DNA from: Phenylobacterium sp.
GTDB lineage: Bacteria; Pseudomonadota; Alphaproteobacteria; Caulobacterales; Caulobacteraceae
Direction: 5' to 3'
Assembly: GCA_020401865.1 (NCBI GenBank)
Contig: JADCAS010000020.1
Coordinates: 62,001-126,000, forward strand
Length of the DNA stretch: 64,000 nucleotides
Every line of letters starts with the position of its first letter. Within the stretch, counting starts at the first letter, position 1. Below the pieces are notes generated by a model. The model worked only from the letters and a program-made list of their open reading frames with translations, was not told where the DNA came from and did no database searches. A program made the position numbers and the translations under genes. Positions 8,219 through 16,264 of this stretch are shown here, in pieces.

Positions 8219-8863
8219 ATGACCGCGCCGCACCTGATCTACTTCGCCGATCCCATGTGCTCCTGGTGCTATGGGTTCTCGCCGGTGATGGAGGACATCC
8301 GCCGCGCCTTCGGCCGGGCCCTGCCCGTGCGCCTGATCATGGGCGGCCTGCGCCCCGGAACCGAGACCCCCATGACCCAGGAGGCCAAGGACAGCCTGCG
8401 TGGCCACTGGACCCACATCACCGAGGCCACCGGACTGCCCTTCGGCGGTGCGGTCCTGGACGATCCCGGCTTCCTGTATGACACCGACCCTGCGGCCCGG
8501 GCGGTGGTGCGGGTGCGGCGCGACAACCCCGAGGCCGCCATCACCTACCTGGGCCGGCTGCAGAGGGCCTTCTACGCCGAGGACCGCAACATCACCCGCC
8601 CCGAGGTGCTGGCCGAGCTGGCGGCCGACTACGGCGTGGCGCCCGAGGCCTTCCTGGCCGACTTCGACACCGATGACCTGAAGCAAGAGACCTGGGCGGA
8701 CTACGGCGTCTCGCAGCGCGCGGGCGTGACGGGCTTTCCCACCCTGGTGGCCGGCCCGGGCCCGGAAGGGACCTACGGCGTCGTCACCCGCGGCTACAAC
8801 CCGGGCGACCAGGTCGTGGCGATCCTGAAGGCCTGGCTGGAAGGCCCGCCGGCGAACGGGTGA
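8219..8863 (+). CDS. DsbA/FrnE-like thioredoxin-fold oxidoreductase
   Basis: 214 aa. It begins with the beta strand HLIYFADPMCSWCYGF, placing a CxxC active site at Cys14-Ser-Trp-Cys17. The cis-proline loop is seen in GVTGFPTLV (about 173-181). These features and the length fit the cytoplasmic DsbA-like family (FrnE, 2-hydroxychromene-2-carboxylate isomerase relatives). No signal peptide is present, so it should act in the cytoplasm as a thiol-disulfide oxidoreductase or isomerase. Confidence 0.85.
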   Translation: MTAPHLIYFADPMCSWCYGFSPVMEDIRRAFGRALPVRLIMGGLRPGTETPMTQEAKDSLRGHWTHITEATGLPFGGAVLDDPGFLYDTDPAARAVVRVRRDNPEAAITYLGRLQRAFYAEDRNITRPEVLAELAADYGVAPEAFLADFDTDDLKQETWADYGVSQRAGVTGFPTLVAGPGPEGTYGVVTRGYNPGDQVVAILKAWLEGPPANG

Positions 8864-8868
8864 AAGCC

Positions 8869-8996
8869 GAACCGCCGTTGACCCTCTCAGTCAGCTTCGC
8901 TGACAGCTCCCCCGTGGAGGAGCAATGGGCTCCCAAATTTCTCCCCCCAGGAGGAGGTGGACCGCGCTGCGGGCCGGAGGGGGTCAACGGCGGTTC
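8869..8996. repeat. 128-bp palindromic repeat element
   Basis: Perfect 16-bp inverted repeats (GAACCGCCGTTGACCC at 8869-8884 and its complement at 8981-8996) bracket 96 bp. Inside is a 6-bp stem hairpin GTCAGC-TTC-GCTGAC (8890-8904) and a second weak stem, GCTCC with GGAGC. The layout resembles the REP/MITE-like palindromic elements common between genes in Caulobacterales and sphingomonads; that comparison is from memory. It begins six bases after the oxidoreductase stop and may also act as a terminator. Confidence 0.65.
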
Positions 8997-9058
8997 CGCA
9001 GACCCCTTGCCTGTCGGAGGGCTGATCGTCGGGTTCGTCTTCCGGCGGCCCTGACCCG

Positions 9059-9205
9059 TCAGACCCGTCTATTCTGTATGACGCGAAGCAGAATGGAAAT
9101 AATGGCGATGACCAGCAGAATATGAATGAAGCCGCCCAGTGTGTATGCCGAGACAACACCGAAAAGCCAGAGTACGATCAAGATTACTGCAGTAGTATAA
9201 AGCAT
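9059..9205 (-). CDS. Small Lmo0937-type membrane protein, 48 aa
   Basis: The minus-strand frame starts at ATG 9205 with GGAGAGG about four bases upstream. It encodes a 48-residue, almost entirely hydrophobic protein with two membrane segments (about 5-20 and 25-42), a central GGFIHILLVIAII stretch and a basic tail (RVIQNRRV). Length and pattern match the Lmo0937 family of tiny membrane proteins, whose function is unknown. Local base composition is AT-rich compared with neighbours. Confidence 0.75.
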   Translation of the reverse strand: MLYTTAVILIVLWLFGVVSAYTLGGFIHILLVIAIISILLRVIQNRRV

Positions 9206-9312
9206 ATACCTCTCCATGGCGCGCCGAGATATCAGCCGAGGGAAGGCGTTTTCCCGGACCTGATCATGGCGCCGAATTCACGGAGAATGTTTGCGATGGA
9301 TCAAGGATCAAC

Positions 9313-9684
9313 TCACCCGCCGATGATCACCTTTTCCTCGCCCCACCAGAGGGGGCTCTTGGGCAGGTCGATGAACTTCCGCTCGTCCTCCAGCAGAAGG
9401 CGACCGGCCTCGCGGGCGGCGGGGTCGCCGGCCAGGGCCGCGAGATCCTCCAGGCTGTCGTACCAGAGCTGGGCCACCCCATCGAACTGGGGCGGGGCCC
9501 TGCGGGACGCTCGGATGCCGTCGCTGACCGTCTCTTCCATGGAGTGCAGCTGGACATAGCGGCGGATGCGCAGGACGTCCTTCACGCTGGCCACCAGGGG
9601 CCCGTGGGTATGTAGCCAGTAGTCCTGGAACTGCTCACGGGTCAGGTGCGGCAGGCGGACGAGGGCGAAGGTCAGCTTGATCAT
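9313..9684 (-). CDS. EthD-domain (dimeric alpha-beta barrel) protein
   Basis: 123 aa. The start MIKLTFALVRLPHLTREQF followed by DYWLHTHGPLV (about 21-31) is the EthD signature, a ferredoxin-like dimeric alpha-beta barrel fold. The family is named from the ethyl tert-butyl ether degradation cluster, but most members have unknown roles in small-molecule catabolism. It is complete and monocistronic, and divergent from pepN. Confidence 0.85.
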   Translation of the reverse strand: MIKLTFALVRLPHLTREQFQDYWLHTHGPLVASVKDVLRIRRYVQLHSMEETVSDGIRASRRAPPQFDGVAQLWYDSLEDLAALAGDPAAREAGRLLLEDERKFIDLPKSPLWWGEEKVIIGG

Positions 9685-9799
9685 GGAGTCTGCATCCTTT
9701 CCAGGTCGCAGGCATTTCGGGTGCAGAGGCCGCGGATGGCGAGTCTTTCCTTGCGCCGCGCCCCTCCCCCCGGCCGCCGGGATGGCCTAAGTCGGAGGC

Positions 9800-12418
9800 A
9801 TGCGCACAGAAACCCCCGCCCCGATCCGCCTGACCGATTATCGGCCGCCCGCCTTCCTCGTGGATGAGGTTCACCTGGACTTCGACCTGCAGCCGGAAGC
9901 CACCCGGGTGAAGGCCCGGCTGACCTTGCGGCGAAACGGCGAGGCCGGGGCGCCCCTGCGGCTGGACGGGGAGCGGCTGAAGACCCTGTCGGTAGCGGTG
10001 GACGGGCGGATCCTGGCGGCGGGCGAGTTCACCGAGGACGCCCACAGCCTGACAATCCCCGGGGTTCCCGACGCCTTCGTCCTGGAGACCGAGGTCGAGA
10101 TCAACCCGGCGGCCAACAAGGCCCTGGAGGGGCTCTACATGTCGGGGGGCCGGTTCTGCACCCAGTGCGAGGCCGAGGGTTTCCGCACCATCACCTGGTA
10201 TCCAGACCGTCCTGACGTCCTGGCCCGCTTCACCGTGCGCATGACCGCAGATGACACCTGGCCGCTTCTGTTGTCCAACGGCAACCTGGTGGAGACCGGG
10301 CGAGGAACCGACGGTCGGCGCTATGCGGTCTGGAACGACCCCTTCCCCAAGCCCTGCTACCTTTTCGCTCTGGTGGCGGGCGAGCTGGACGAGCTGGCCG
10401 ACAGCTTCGTGACCGCCAGCGGCCGGAAGGTGGAGCTCAAGATCTACGTCGATCCGGGCATGTCAGCCCGCGCCGCCTACGCCATGGACGCCCTGAAGCG
10501 GTCCATGCGCTGGGACGAGGAGGCCTTTGGCCGCGAGTACGACCTGGACCTTTTCATGATCGTCGCCGTGCGCGACTTCAACTTCGGGGCCATGGAAAAC
10601 AAGGGCCTCAACATCTTCAACTCATCCCTGCTGCTGGCGGATCCGGAGACGGCGACGGACCTGGACTACGAGCGCATCGAGAGCGTCGTGGCCCACGAGT
10701 ACTTCCACAACTGGACAGGCAATCGGATCACCTGCCGGGACTGGTTCCAGCTGTGCCTGAAGGAGGGCCTGACCGTCTTCCGCGACCAGAGCTTCTCGGC
10801 CGACATGCGCGGCGAGGCGGTCCAGAGGATCAAGGACGTGAAGGCCCTGAGGGCCCGGCAGTTCGCCGAGGACCAGGGGCCCCTGGCCCATCCCGTACGC
10901 CCCTCCAGCTACCTGAAGATCGACAACTTCTATACGGCGACCATCTACGAGAAGGGCGCCGAGGTGATCCGGATGCTCAAGGCCCTGATCGGGGCCGAAG
11001 CCTTCAGGAAGGGGATGGACCTCTATTTCGAACGGTGGGACGGGCACGCCACCACGGTGGAGGCCTTCATCGCCTGCTTCGCGGAGGTCTCGGGCCAGGA
11101 CCTGTCGGCCTTCTTCGCCTGGTACGAGCAGGCGGGCACCCCGCGGGTGCGGCTGGCCTCGCGCTGGACGCCGGAAACGGGCGAGCTGGAGATCACCCTC
11201 ACCCAGAGGACGCCCGCCACCCCGGGCCAGGCTGACAAGCGCGCCCTGCCCGTCCCGGTCCGGCTGGGCCTGCTCGACGCCGAGGGCCGGACGATGGCCT
11301 TCACCCGGGACGGCGAGGCCCAGGACGAAACCCTGGTGGTGTTGGAGGGCGAGGAGACGCGCCTCACCCTGTCCGGCGTGACCTCCCGGCCGGTGGTCTC
11401 GGCCCTGCGGGGCTTCTCCGCGCCCGTGGAGTTGTCATCGGACGCCCGCCCCGGCGACCGCTACGTCCAGCTGGCCGGGGACGCCGACCTGTTCAATCGC
11501 TGGGAGGCGGGCCAGGAGGTGGCGCGGGACCTGATCCTGGCCCGAGCCGGCGGCGCACCGGACGAGGTGGGCGAGGAGCGGTTCGCCGAGGCCATGGGCC
11601 GCGCGCTCAACGACCAGGCCTCGGAGCCCGCCTTCAAGGCCCTGCTTCTCTCCCTTCCCACGGAGTCCGATCTGGCCGTCGCCCGACCGCCCGCCGACCC
11701 GGCGGCGATCCATGAAGCCCGGCAAGCCCTGCGCCTGCGGCTGGCGGTTCACCTTGAAGAGACCCTGAAGCGCCTGCATCTCGGCCTGCAGGATGGCGGC
11801 GAGTTCTCGCCGGACGCCGCCAGCGCCGGACGCCGGGCCCTGCGCAACGCCGCCCTGGAGGCCCTGGCCGCCAACCCCCAAAGCGAGATCCGGGCCCTCG
11901 CTGAAGGACACTACCGGGCGGCCGGGAACATGACCGATGCGATCGGGGGGCTGAACGCCCTGATGACTCTGGGCGGGGCGGGCTTCGCTTCGGCCCTGGA
12001 GGACTTCCATACCCGCTGGCGCAACGAGCCCCTGGTCATCGACAAGTGGTTCGCCCTTCAGGCCCGGGATCCCTCGCCCGAGGCCCTGGAGCGGGTGATC
12101 ACCCTGACCCGCCACCCGGACTTCGACGCCCAGACGCCAAACCGGCTGAGGGCCCTGGTGGCGACCTTCGCCACGGCCAATCCCGCACGGTTCCACGCCA
12201 GGGACGGGTCCGGCTACCGGTTCCTGGCCGACCAGATCCTGGCGGTTGACCGCTACAATCCCATGACCGCCGCCCGGCTGGTGGAGCCCCTGGGATCCTG
12301 GCGCCGCTATCGACCGGACCTGGGGGCGAAGATGAAGGCCGAGCTGGAGCGGATCGCCGCCGCTCCCGGACTGTCGCGGAACGTCCTGGAACTGGTCGGC
12401 CGGGCCCTGGACGGCTGA
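9800..12418 (+). CDS. pepN: Aminopeptidase N (M1 family)
   Basis: 872 aa, matching the 870-residue gammaproteobacterial/alphaproteobacterial PepN type. It is a zinc metallopeptidase that removes N-terminal residues from peptides in the cytoplasm. The exopeptidase motif GAMEN is at about 263-267. The zinc site is HEYFH (299-303) with the third ligand Glu322 in LKEGLTVF, 18 residues later as expected. N-terminal beta domain, central catalytic domain, and C-terminal Ig-like and helical domains can all be followed without interruption. It is followed by a PleC-like kinase gene. Confidence 0.95.
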   Translation: MRTETPAPIRLTDYRPPAFLVDEVHLDFDLQPEATRVKARLTLRRNGEAGAPLRLDGERLKTLSVAVDGRILAAGEFTEDAHSLTIPGVPDAFVLETEVEINPAANKALEGLYMSGGRFCTQCEAEGFRTITWYPDRPDVLARFTVRMTADDTWPLLLSNGNLVETGRGTDGRRYAVWNDPFPKPCYLFALVAGELDELADSFVTASGRKVELKIYVDPGMSARAAYAMDALKRSMRWDEEAFGREYDLDLFMIVAVRDFNFGAMENKGLNIFNSSLLLADPETATDLDYERIESVVAHEYFHNWTGNRITCRDWFQLCLKEGLTVFRDQSFSADMRGEAVQRIKDVKALRARQFAEDQGPLAHPVRPSSYLKIDNFYTATIYEKGAEVIRMLKALIGAEAFRKGMDLYFERWDGHATTVEAFIACFAEVSGQDLSAFFAWYEQAGTPRVRLASRWTPETGELEITLTQRTPATPGQADKRALPVPVRLGLLDAEGRTMAFTRDGEAQDETLVVLEGEETRLTLSGVTSRPVVSALRGFSAPVELSSDARPGDRYVQLAGDADLFNRWEAGQEVARDLILARAGGAPDEVGEERFAEAMGRALNDQASEPAFKALLLSLPTESDLAVARPPADPAAIHEARQALRLRLAVHLEETLKRLHLGLQDGGEFSPDAASAGRRALRNAALEALAANPQSEIRALAEGHYRAAGNMTDAIGGLNALMTLGGAGFASALEDFHTRWRNEPLVIDKWFALQARDPSPEALERVITLTRHPDFDAQTPNRLRALVATFATANPARFHARDGSGYRFLADQILAVDRYNPMTAARLVEPLGSWRRYRPDLGAKMKAELERIAAAPGLSRNVLELVGRALDG

Positions 12419-12522
12419 ATTCGGCGCCGGCCATCGGTAACGTTGGGAGTCTGTTCACCATCTCCGTGGTGAAGAAGTGAGTCGGAGCGGCGAAGGGGCC
12501 GTCTGACCGGGGGGCTCCAGCG

Positions 12523-13968
12523 GTGTCTGCAGTCAGCGATTTCGGAAGGACAGAGCGGTCAGACCTGCTGAGCGGCGGGACCTCCGCGTCCCTGGTCCTG
12601 GCGGGCCTCACCGCTTCCGCTCTGACGGCGGGCCTCGCCGTCACCCTCCGTGACGCCGCACCCGCCTGGAGCGGGATCCTGATGATGGCCGCACCCCTGG
12701 GCGCCCTTACCGGCGTTGGCGGCCTCTGGCTGGGCCGACGCGGCGCCAGAAACAAGGCGTTCCGGGAAACACCGCCGGGGGAGGCGCCGCCGGAATCCCT
12801 GATCGAGGCCCTGCAGGTCATGGCTTCGGCCTTCGCATGCTGGGACGCCCAGGGCCGGCTGGTGGCCGCCAATCCCGCCTTCGCCCGGATGTTCGGCTTC
12901 GACACCGAAGCCCTGCAGCCCAACTCACCGCATACCGAGTTCGCCCGGCTGACGCGCCAGGCCGTCCGTCAGGCCCTCAAGCCGGACGGCGCCGCCGCCG
13001 GAGTCCGGGAGATCGAATTCCGCGACGGACGCTGGGCCCAGACCCACGAACGCCGCACCCCGTCCGGCGGACTGGTGATGACCGCCGTGGACATCACCGC
13101 CCTGAAGCTCCGTGAAGCCGAGCGTAGCCGGGACGAGGAAACCCTCCGCGACGCCATCAGCCGCCTGGAGGGTAGCCAGACACAGCTTTCGGACCTGGCC
13201 CGGAAGTACGAGACCGAGAAGCTTCGCGCCGTCGAGGCCAACCGGGCCAAGAGCGAGTTCCTGGCCAATATGAGCCATGAACTGCGCACGCCGCTGAACG
13301 CCATCATAGGTTTCTCGGAGATCATGACCCAGGAGCTCTTCGGGCCCCTCGGCGCGGCGTCCTACAAGGGTTACGTCAGCGACATCCTGGCTTCCGGCCA
13401 CCATCTGCTGGCGCTGATCAATGACGTGCTCGACATGTCGAAGATCGAGGCGGGCAAGATGACCCTTCACCGGGAGCGCCTCGACATGGGGCCGCTGGCG
13501 GAAGAGGCGCTTCGCCTGGTGCGGAACCGGGCGGAAACTTCGGGCCTCATGCTGATCGCCGACATAGGGGAGGACCTGCCAGAGGTGGAGGCTGACGCCC
13601 GGGCCGTGAAGCAGATTCTGCTCAATCTCCTGTCCAACGCGGTGAAGTTCACCCCTGCGGGCGGTCGGGTCTCGGTGCGCGCGCGCGCGGAGGCTGGCGG
13701 CGTCCGCCTCACGGTCCATGATACCGGCATCGGCATCGATCCGGATGACCTGCCGCGACTGGCCGCGCCCTTCGAGCAGGTCGAAAGTCAGCAGTCGAAG
13801 ACCACCCAGGGCACTGGGCTGGGCCTGGCCCTCTCCAAGGCCTTCGTGGAGATGCACGGCTCCAACCTGACCATCGAGAGCGCCCCCGGCCACGGGACTT
13901 TGGTCAGCTTTCTCCTTCCGCCTCCGGGGGACCGGGAGGCGGACGCGCCGCGGGAAGGTCTGGCCTGA
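12523..13968 (+). CDS. Membrane histidine kinase, PleC-like catalytic core
   Basis: 481 aa with a GTG start. Two hydrophobic segments (about 25-45 and 47-70) are separated by only a few residues, so there is almost no periplasmic domain. A PAS-like region (about 88-200) and a short coiled coil follow. The HisKA phospho-acceptor is His252 in ANMSHELRTPLNAIIGFSE, and the ATPase boxes are visible (NLLSNAVKF, DTGIGI, QGTGLGLAL). The kinase core closely resembles Caulobacter PleC as I remember it, and I recall pleC lying beside pepN there. PleC is about 840 aa, so this protein is much shorter. Its tail overlaps the convergent gene by 65 nt. Confidence 0.75.
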   Translation: MSAVSDFGRTERSDLLSGGTSASLVLAGLTASALTAGLAVTLRDAAPAWSGILMMAAPLGALTGVGGLWLGRRGARNKAFRETPPGEAPPESLIEALQVMASAFACWDAQGRLVAANPAFARMFGFDTEALQPNSPHTEFARLTRQAVRQALKPDGAAAGVREIEFRDGRWAQTHERRTPSGGLVMTAVDITALKLREAERSRDEETLRDAISRLEGSQTQLSDLARKYETEKLRAVEANRAKSEFLANMSHELRTPLNAIIGFSEIMTQELFGPLGAASYKGYVSDILASGHHLLALINDVLDMSKIEAGKMTLHRERLDMGPLAEEALRLVRNRAETSGLMLIADIGEDLPEVEADARAVKQILLNLLSNAVKFTPAGGRVSVRARAEAGGVRLTVHDTGIGIDPDDLPRLAAPFEQVESQQSKTTQGTGLGLALSKAFVEMHGSNLTIESAPGHGTLVSFLLPPPGDREADAPREGLA

Positions 13969-14680
13969 CCGGGTATCGTCCCCGGGGCTGAGCATCCCGG
14001 GCCAGAGCTTCGCCGACCCGCGCCCGAACCTCGGGAGACTGGCGCAGCGCCCATTCCGCAACGGCAGCCTCCACCCGGCTGCGGGCGGCCAGTTCTCGGC
14101 GTCGGGCCACGTCCAGCCGGCGCGCGGCCTCGGCTTCATTGACCTCGCCCCTCGCCAAGGCGCGCCAAGCCGCCGCGCGCTCGCGGCGCGCCTGGATGAG
14201 ATCGGCCCGGACCGCTTCGCTCTCGACCCGCAGGAGGGCCCGAAGGGCCAGCCCCTCGCTTTCCGGCAGGTCACGAGTGACGATGATCAGGGGATTGCCG
14301 CCTGGGGGCCGGGGAAGGCCGACACCCGGCGGTGGAGGATTTCCGCGGAAGCCTCCCGGACTGAGGGCCGCGATCTCCGGCGTCCGGCCTGCGGCGTCGG
14401 CGGGCCGCGGGTCCTGGATGACGACCGCAGGGGTGGGTGGCGGCGGCGCAGATCGGAGCGCTTCTGACGGCTGAGCCGGCGCCACCGCCGAGTCTCGCGC
14501 CTCAGGATCGGGCGAGTCCGGGTTCAAGGCGCCGTCGGGAAGCGGCGGCGCTTCGGTCGCGGCCGGCGTGGGGGCCTGTGAACCGCGTATCTCCCTCCAG
14601 GTTCCCGCGATCACGCCGATCAGGAAGAGATTGAGCGCAAGAGACAGGAAGACCGCCGTCGGCAGGACAGGGAGTCTCAA
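13904..14680 (-). CDS. Periplasmic heavy-metal sensor-like (ZraP/Spy-type) protein
   Basis: 258 aa. One N-terminal membrane anchor (about 9-27) is followed by a Pro/Ala-rich linker (30-120). A highly charged helical domain (about 125-225) has the alternating Arg/Glu/Ala pattern of the metal-resistance / Spy-CpxP superfamily. Its start overlaps the stop of the anti-sigma-like gene by 4 nt, so it is co-translated with the ECF operon. It may sense or buffer envelope stress, or act as part of the anti-sigma system; this is inferred from family and context. Confidence 0.65.
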   Translation of the reverse strand: MRLPVLPTAVFLSLALNLFLIGVIAGTWREIRGSQAPTPAATEAPPLPDGALNPDSPDPEARDSAVAPAQPSEALRSAPPPPTPAVVIQDPRPADAAGRTPEIAALSPGGFRGNPPPPGVGLPRPPGGNPLIIVTRDLPESEGLALRALLRVESEAVRADLIQARRERAAAWRALARGEVNEAEAARRLDVARRRELAARSRVEAAVAEWALRQSPEVRARVGEALARDAQPRGRYPVRPDLPAARPPPGPPEAEGES

Positions 14681-15177
14681 GCGCCGAAGTCCGCTTCGGC
14701 GTCCGCAAAGGGCGCCTCCCAGTCCTCCAGCACCTCGGCGAGGACCTCGTCAGTCTGGGGCGAGGCGCTGGCTGACGCCGGCCTCTCCATCGAGGGCGAT
14801 GGCGCAATCCCAAATGACGGCGTCGACAGGAGGAAGGGCGCGGCGAGGATGCCGGCCAGGCAGGCGGCCGCAAGGCCGGCGCCGCCGCCGAGAGTCAGCA
14901 CGAAGGCCCGGCGACGGGCGCGGCTCACCAGGTCGGGCGCAGGGACGAGCACCCGGCTGCGCAAGGCCTCGACGGGGTCGGCCGTCCGCCAGCTCCCCAG
15001 GAGGTCATCGAGGGCGCGTGCCGCTTCCAGCACGGCGGCGCCTTCCCGGGGGTTGCCGGCAAGCCAGGCCTCGGCGGGACCGCGCTCGGCCTCCGGCCAG
15101 CGGGAGATGTCGCCCCCATAGGCCTCGGCAAGGTCGCGGAAACGCCGGGGTCCCATCGGTGTGCGGCCGAAGGTCAC
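14677..15177 (-). CDS. Putative membrane anti-sigma factor
   Basis: 166 aa. The cytoplasmic N-terminal half contains AEAYGGDISRWPEAERG (about 17-33), a motif I associate with anti-sigma-like proteins next to ECF sigma genes. One membrane segment lies at about 92-115, followed by a short periplasmic tail. The gene overlaps the upstream sigma gene by 4 nt and the downstream gene by 4 nt. Function as the partner of the adjacent sigma factor is inferred mainly from position and topology. Confidence 0.65.
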   Translation of the reverse strand: MTFGRTPMGPRRFRDLAEAYGGDISRWPEAERGPAEAWLAGNPREGAAVLEAARALDDLLGSWRTADPVEALRSRVLVPAPDLVSRARRRAFVLTLGGGAGLAAACLAGILAAPFLLSTPSFGIAPSPSMERPASASASPQTDEVLAEVLEDWEAPFADAEADFGA

Positions 15178-15791
15178 GGAACAAGGTCCGACAGGGCGGC
15201 GCGCAGGGCGCGGCGACCGCGGGAGAGCAGGCTCTCCAAGGCCTCAACACTGACGCCCAGGACCCGAGCGGCCTCGATGTTGCCGAGGTCCTGGTAATGG
15301 CAAAGCACCACCGCCTCGCGCTGGCGGGGCGGCAGGGCCGCCATGGCGACGGCCACCCGATCGCCGATGTCCCGGGCCTCCAGGCCACGGTCCGGAGCGG
15401 GACCGGGATCGACAAGGGCGTCGAGGTCGGCGGCGTCGCCCGGCCGGCGGCGGCGCAGGCGATCGCGGCAAAGGTTGATGGCCACCCGGTGCAGCCAGGT
15501 GTCGAACCGGGCCTCGCCGAATCTCCAGACAGGCGCCTGACGCCAGGCCCGGATCAGGGATTCCTGGGCCACGTCCTCCGCCTCGGCGGCGTCGCCCAGC
15601 ACTCGGGCGGCCAGGGCGGTCAGTCGGGGCAGCTTGCGGGCCGTGAGGGCGCGAATGGCCAGGAGGTCGCCCTTGCCGATCCGGCGCACGAGGTCGGCGT
15701 CAGGGTCATCGGGACGCGCCGCCGGCGACGCCGGGCGCGCAGCGCCCGCTCCGGCTGCAAGCCCGAGGGCGTCAGTTACCGGACGCAGCAC
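15174..15791 (-). CDS. ECF-type RNA polymerase sigma factor
   Basis: 205 aa. Region 2 is recognisable in DVAQESLIRAWRQ and TWLHRVAINLCRDRLR (about 73-114). Region 4 is in LPPRQREAVVLCHYQDLGNIEAARVLGVSVEALESLLSRGR as a helix-turn-helix (about 153-195). About 30 extra Ala/Pro-rich residues precede region 2. It would direct RNA polymerase to promoters of an extracytoplasmic stress response. The start lies 20 nt inside the EF-hand gene, and the stop overlaps the anti-sigma-like gene, so the four genes form one coupled unit. Confidence 0.9.
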   Translation of the reverse strand: MLRPVTDALGLAAGAGAARPASPAARPDDPDADLVRRIGKGDLLAIRALTARKLPRLTALAARVLGDAAEAEDVAQESLIRAWRQAPVWRFGEARFDTWLHRVAINLCRDRLRRRRPGDAADLDALVDPGPAPDRGLEARDIGDRVAVAMAALPPRQREAVVLCHYQDLGNIEAARVLGVSVEALESLLSRGRRALRAALSDLVP

Positions 15792-16209
15792 GCTGCCTCT
15801 CCCGCATGGCGGCGACCTCGGTCTTGGTCAGGACGCCGTCCCGGTCGGAGTCCGCGGCGTCGAAACGCCGTCGGGTGTTCGCCTCCATCTCTCCCCGGGA
15901 CATGGCGCCGTCGCCATTCACATCCGTCGCGCGCCACCACTGGTCCATGGCGGCCGCAGCCCTTGCGCCGCCAAAGGTGCGAGCCATGCCGGCGACCTTG
16001 TCGAACTCCTTGCGCGAGATCTGGCCGTTCTTGTCCGCATCGAGGGTGTCGAGCGTCCTTTCGACATTGGCCGACCGGTACTCGGCGTACAGAATCCGCC
16101 CGTCCCCGTTCTGGTCGAGCTTGGGCGGGCCCATCTGGGCTGCGGCGGGAAGGCCGCAGAGGGACGCCAGTCCCACGACGGTGGCGAAAGCGGCGCGGTT
16201 CAGGGACAC
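15772..16209 (-). CDS. Exported EF-hand calcium-binding protein
   Basis: 145 aa from a GTG start chosen because GGAGG lies seven bases upstream and a signal peptide then follows directly (residues 1-25, ending AAAQ). Four EF-hand loops can be read: DQNGDGRILYAEY, DADKNGQISRKEF, DVNGDGAMSRGEM and DSDRDGVLTKTEV. The protein should be periplasmic and bind calcium. It is the first gene of the ECF sigma operon, so calcium or cation sensing may feed the sigma/anti-sigma switch; that role is inference. The gene starts 55 bp after glnE ends on the same strand. Confidence 0.85.
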   Translation of the reverse strand: MSLNRAAFATVVGLASLCGLPAAAQMGPPKLDQNGDGRILYAEYRSANVERTLDTLDADKNGQISRKEFDKVAGMARTFGGARAAAAMDQWWRATDVNGDGAMSRGEMEANTRRRFDAADSDRDGVLTKTEVAAMRERQRAASGN

Positions 16210-16264
16210 GGGAAGACCTCCGGCTATCTTCTGTCCAACGAAATGAACCGCCAAATCCGGCGTT

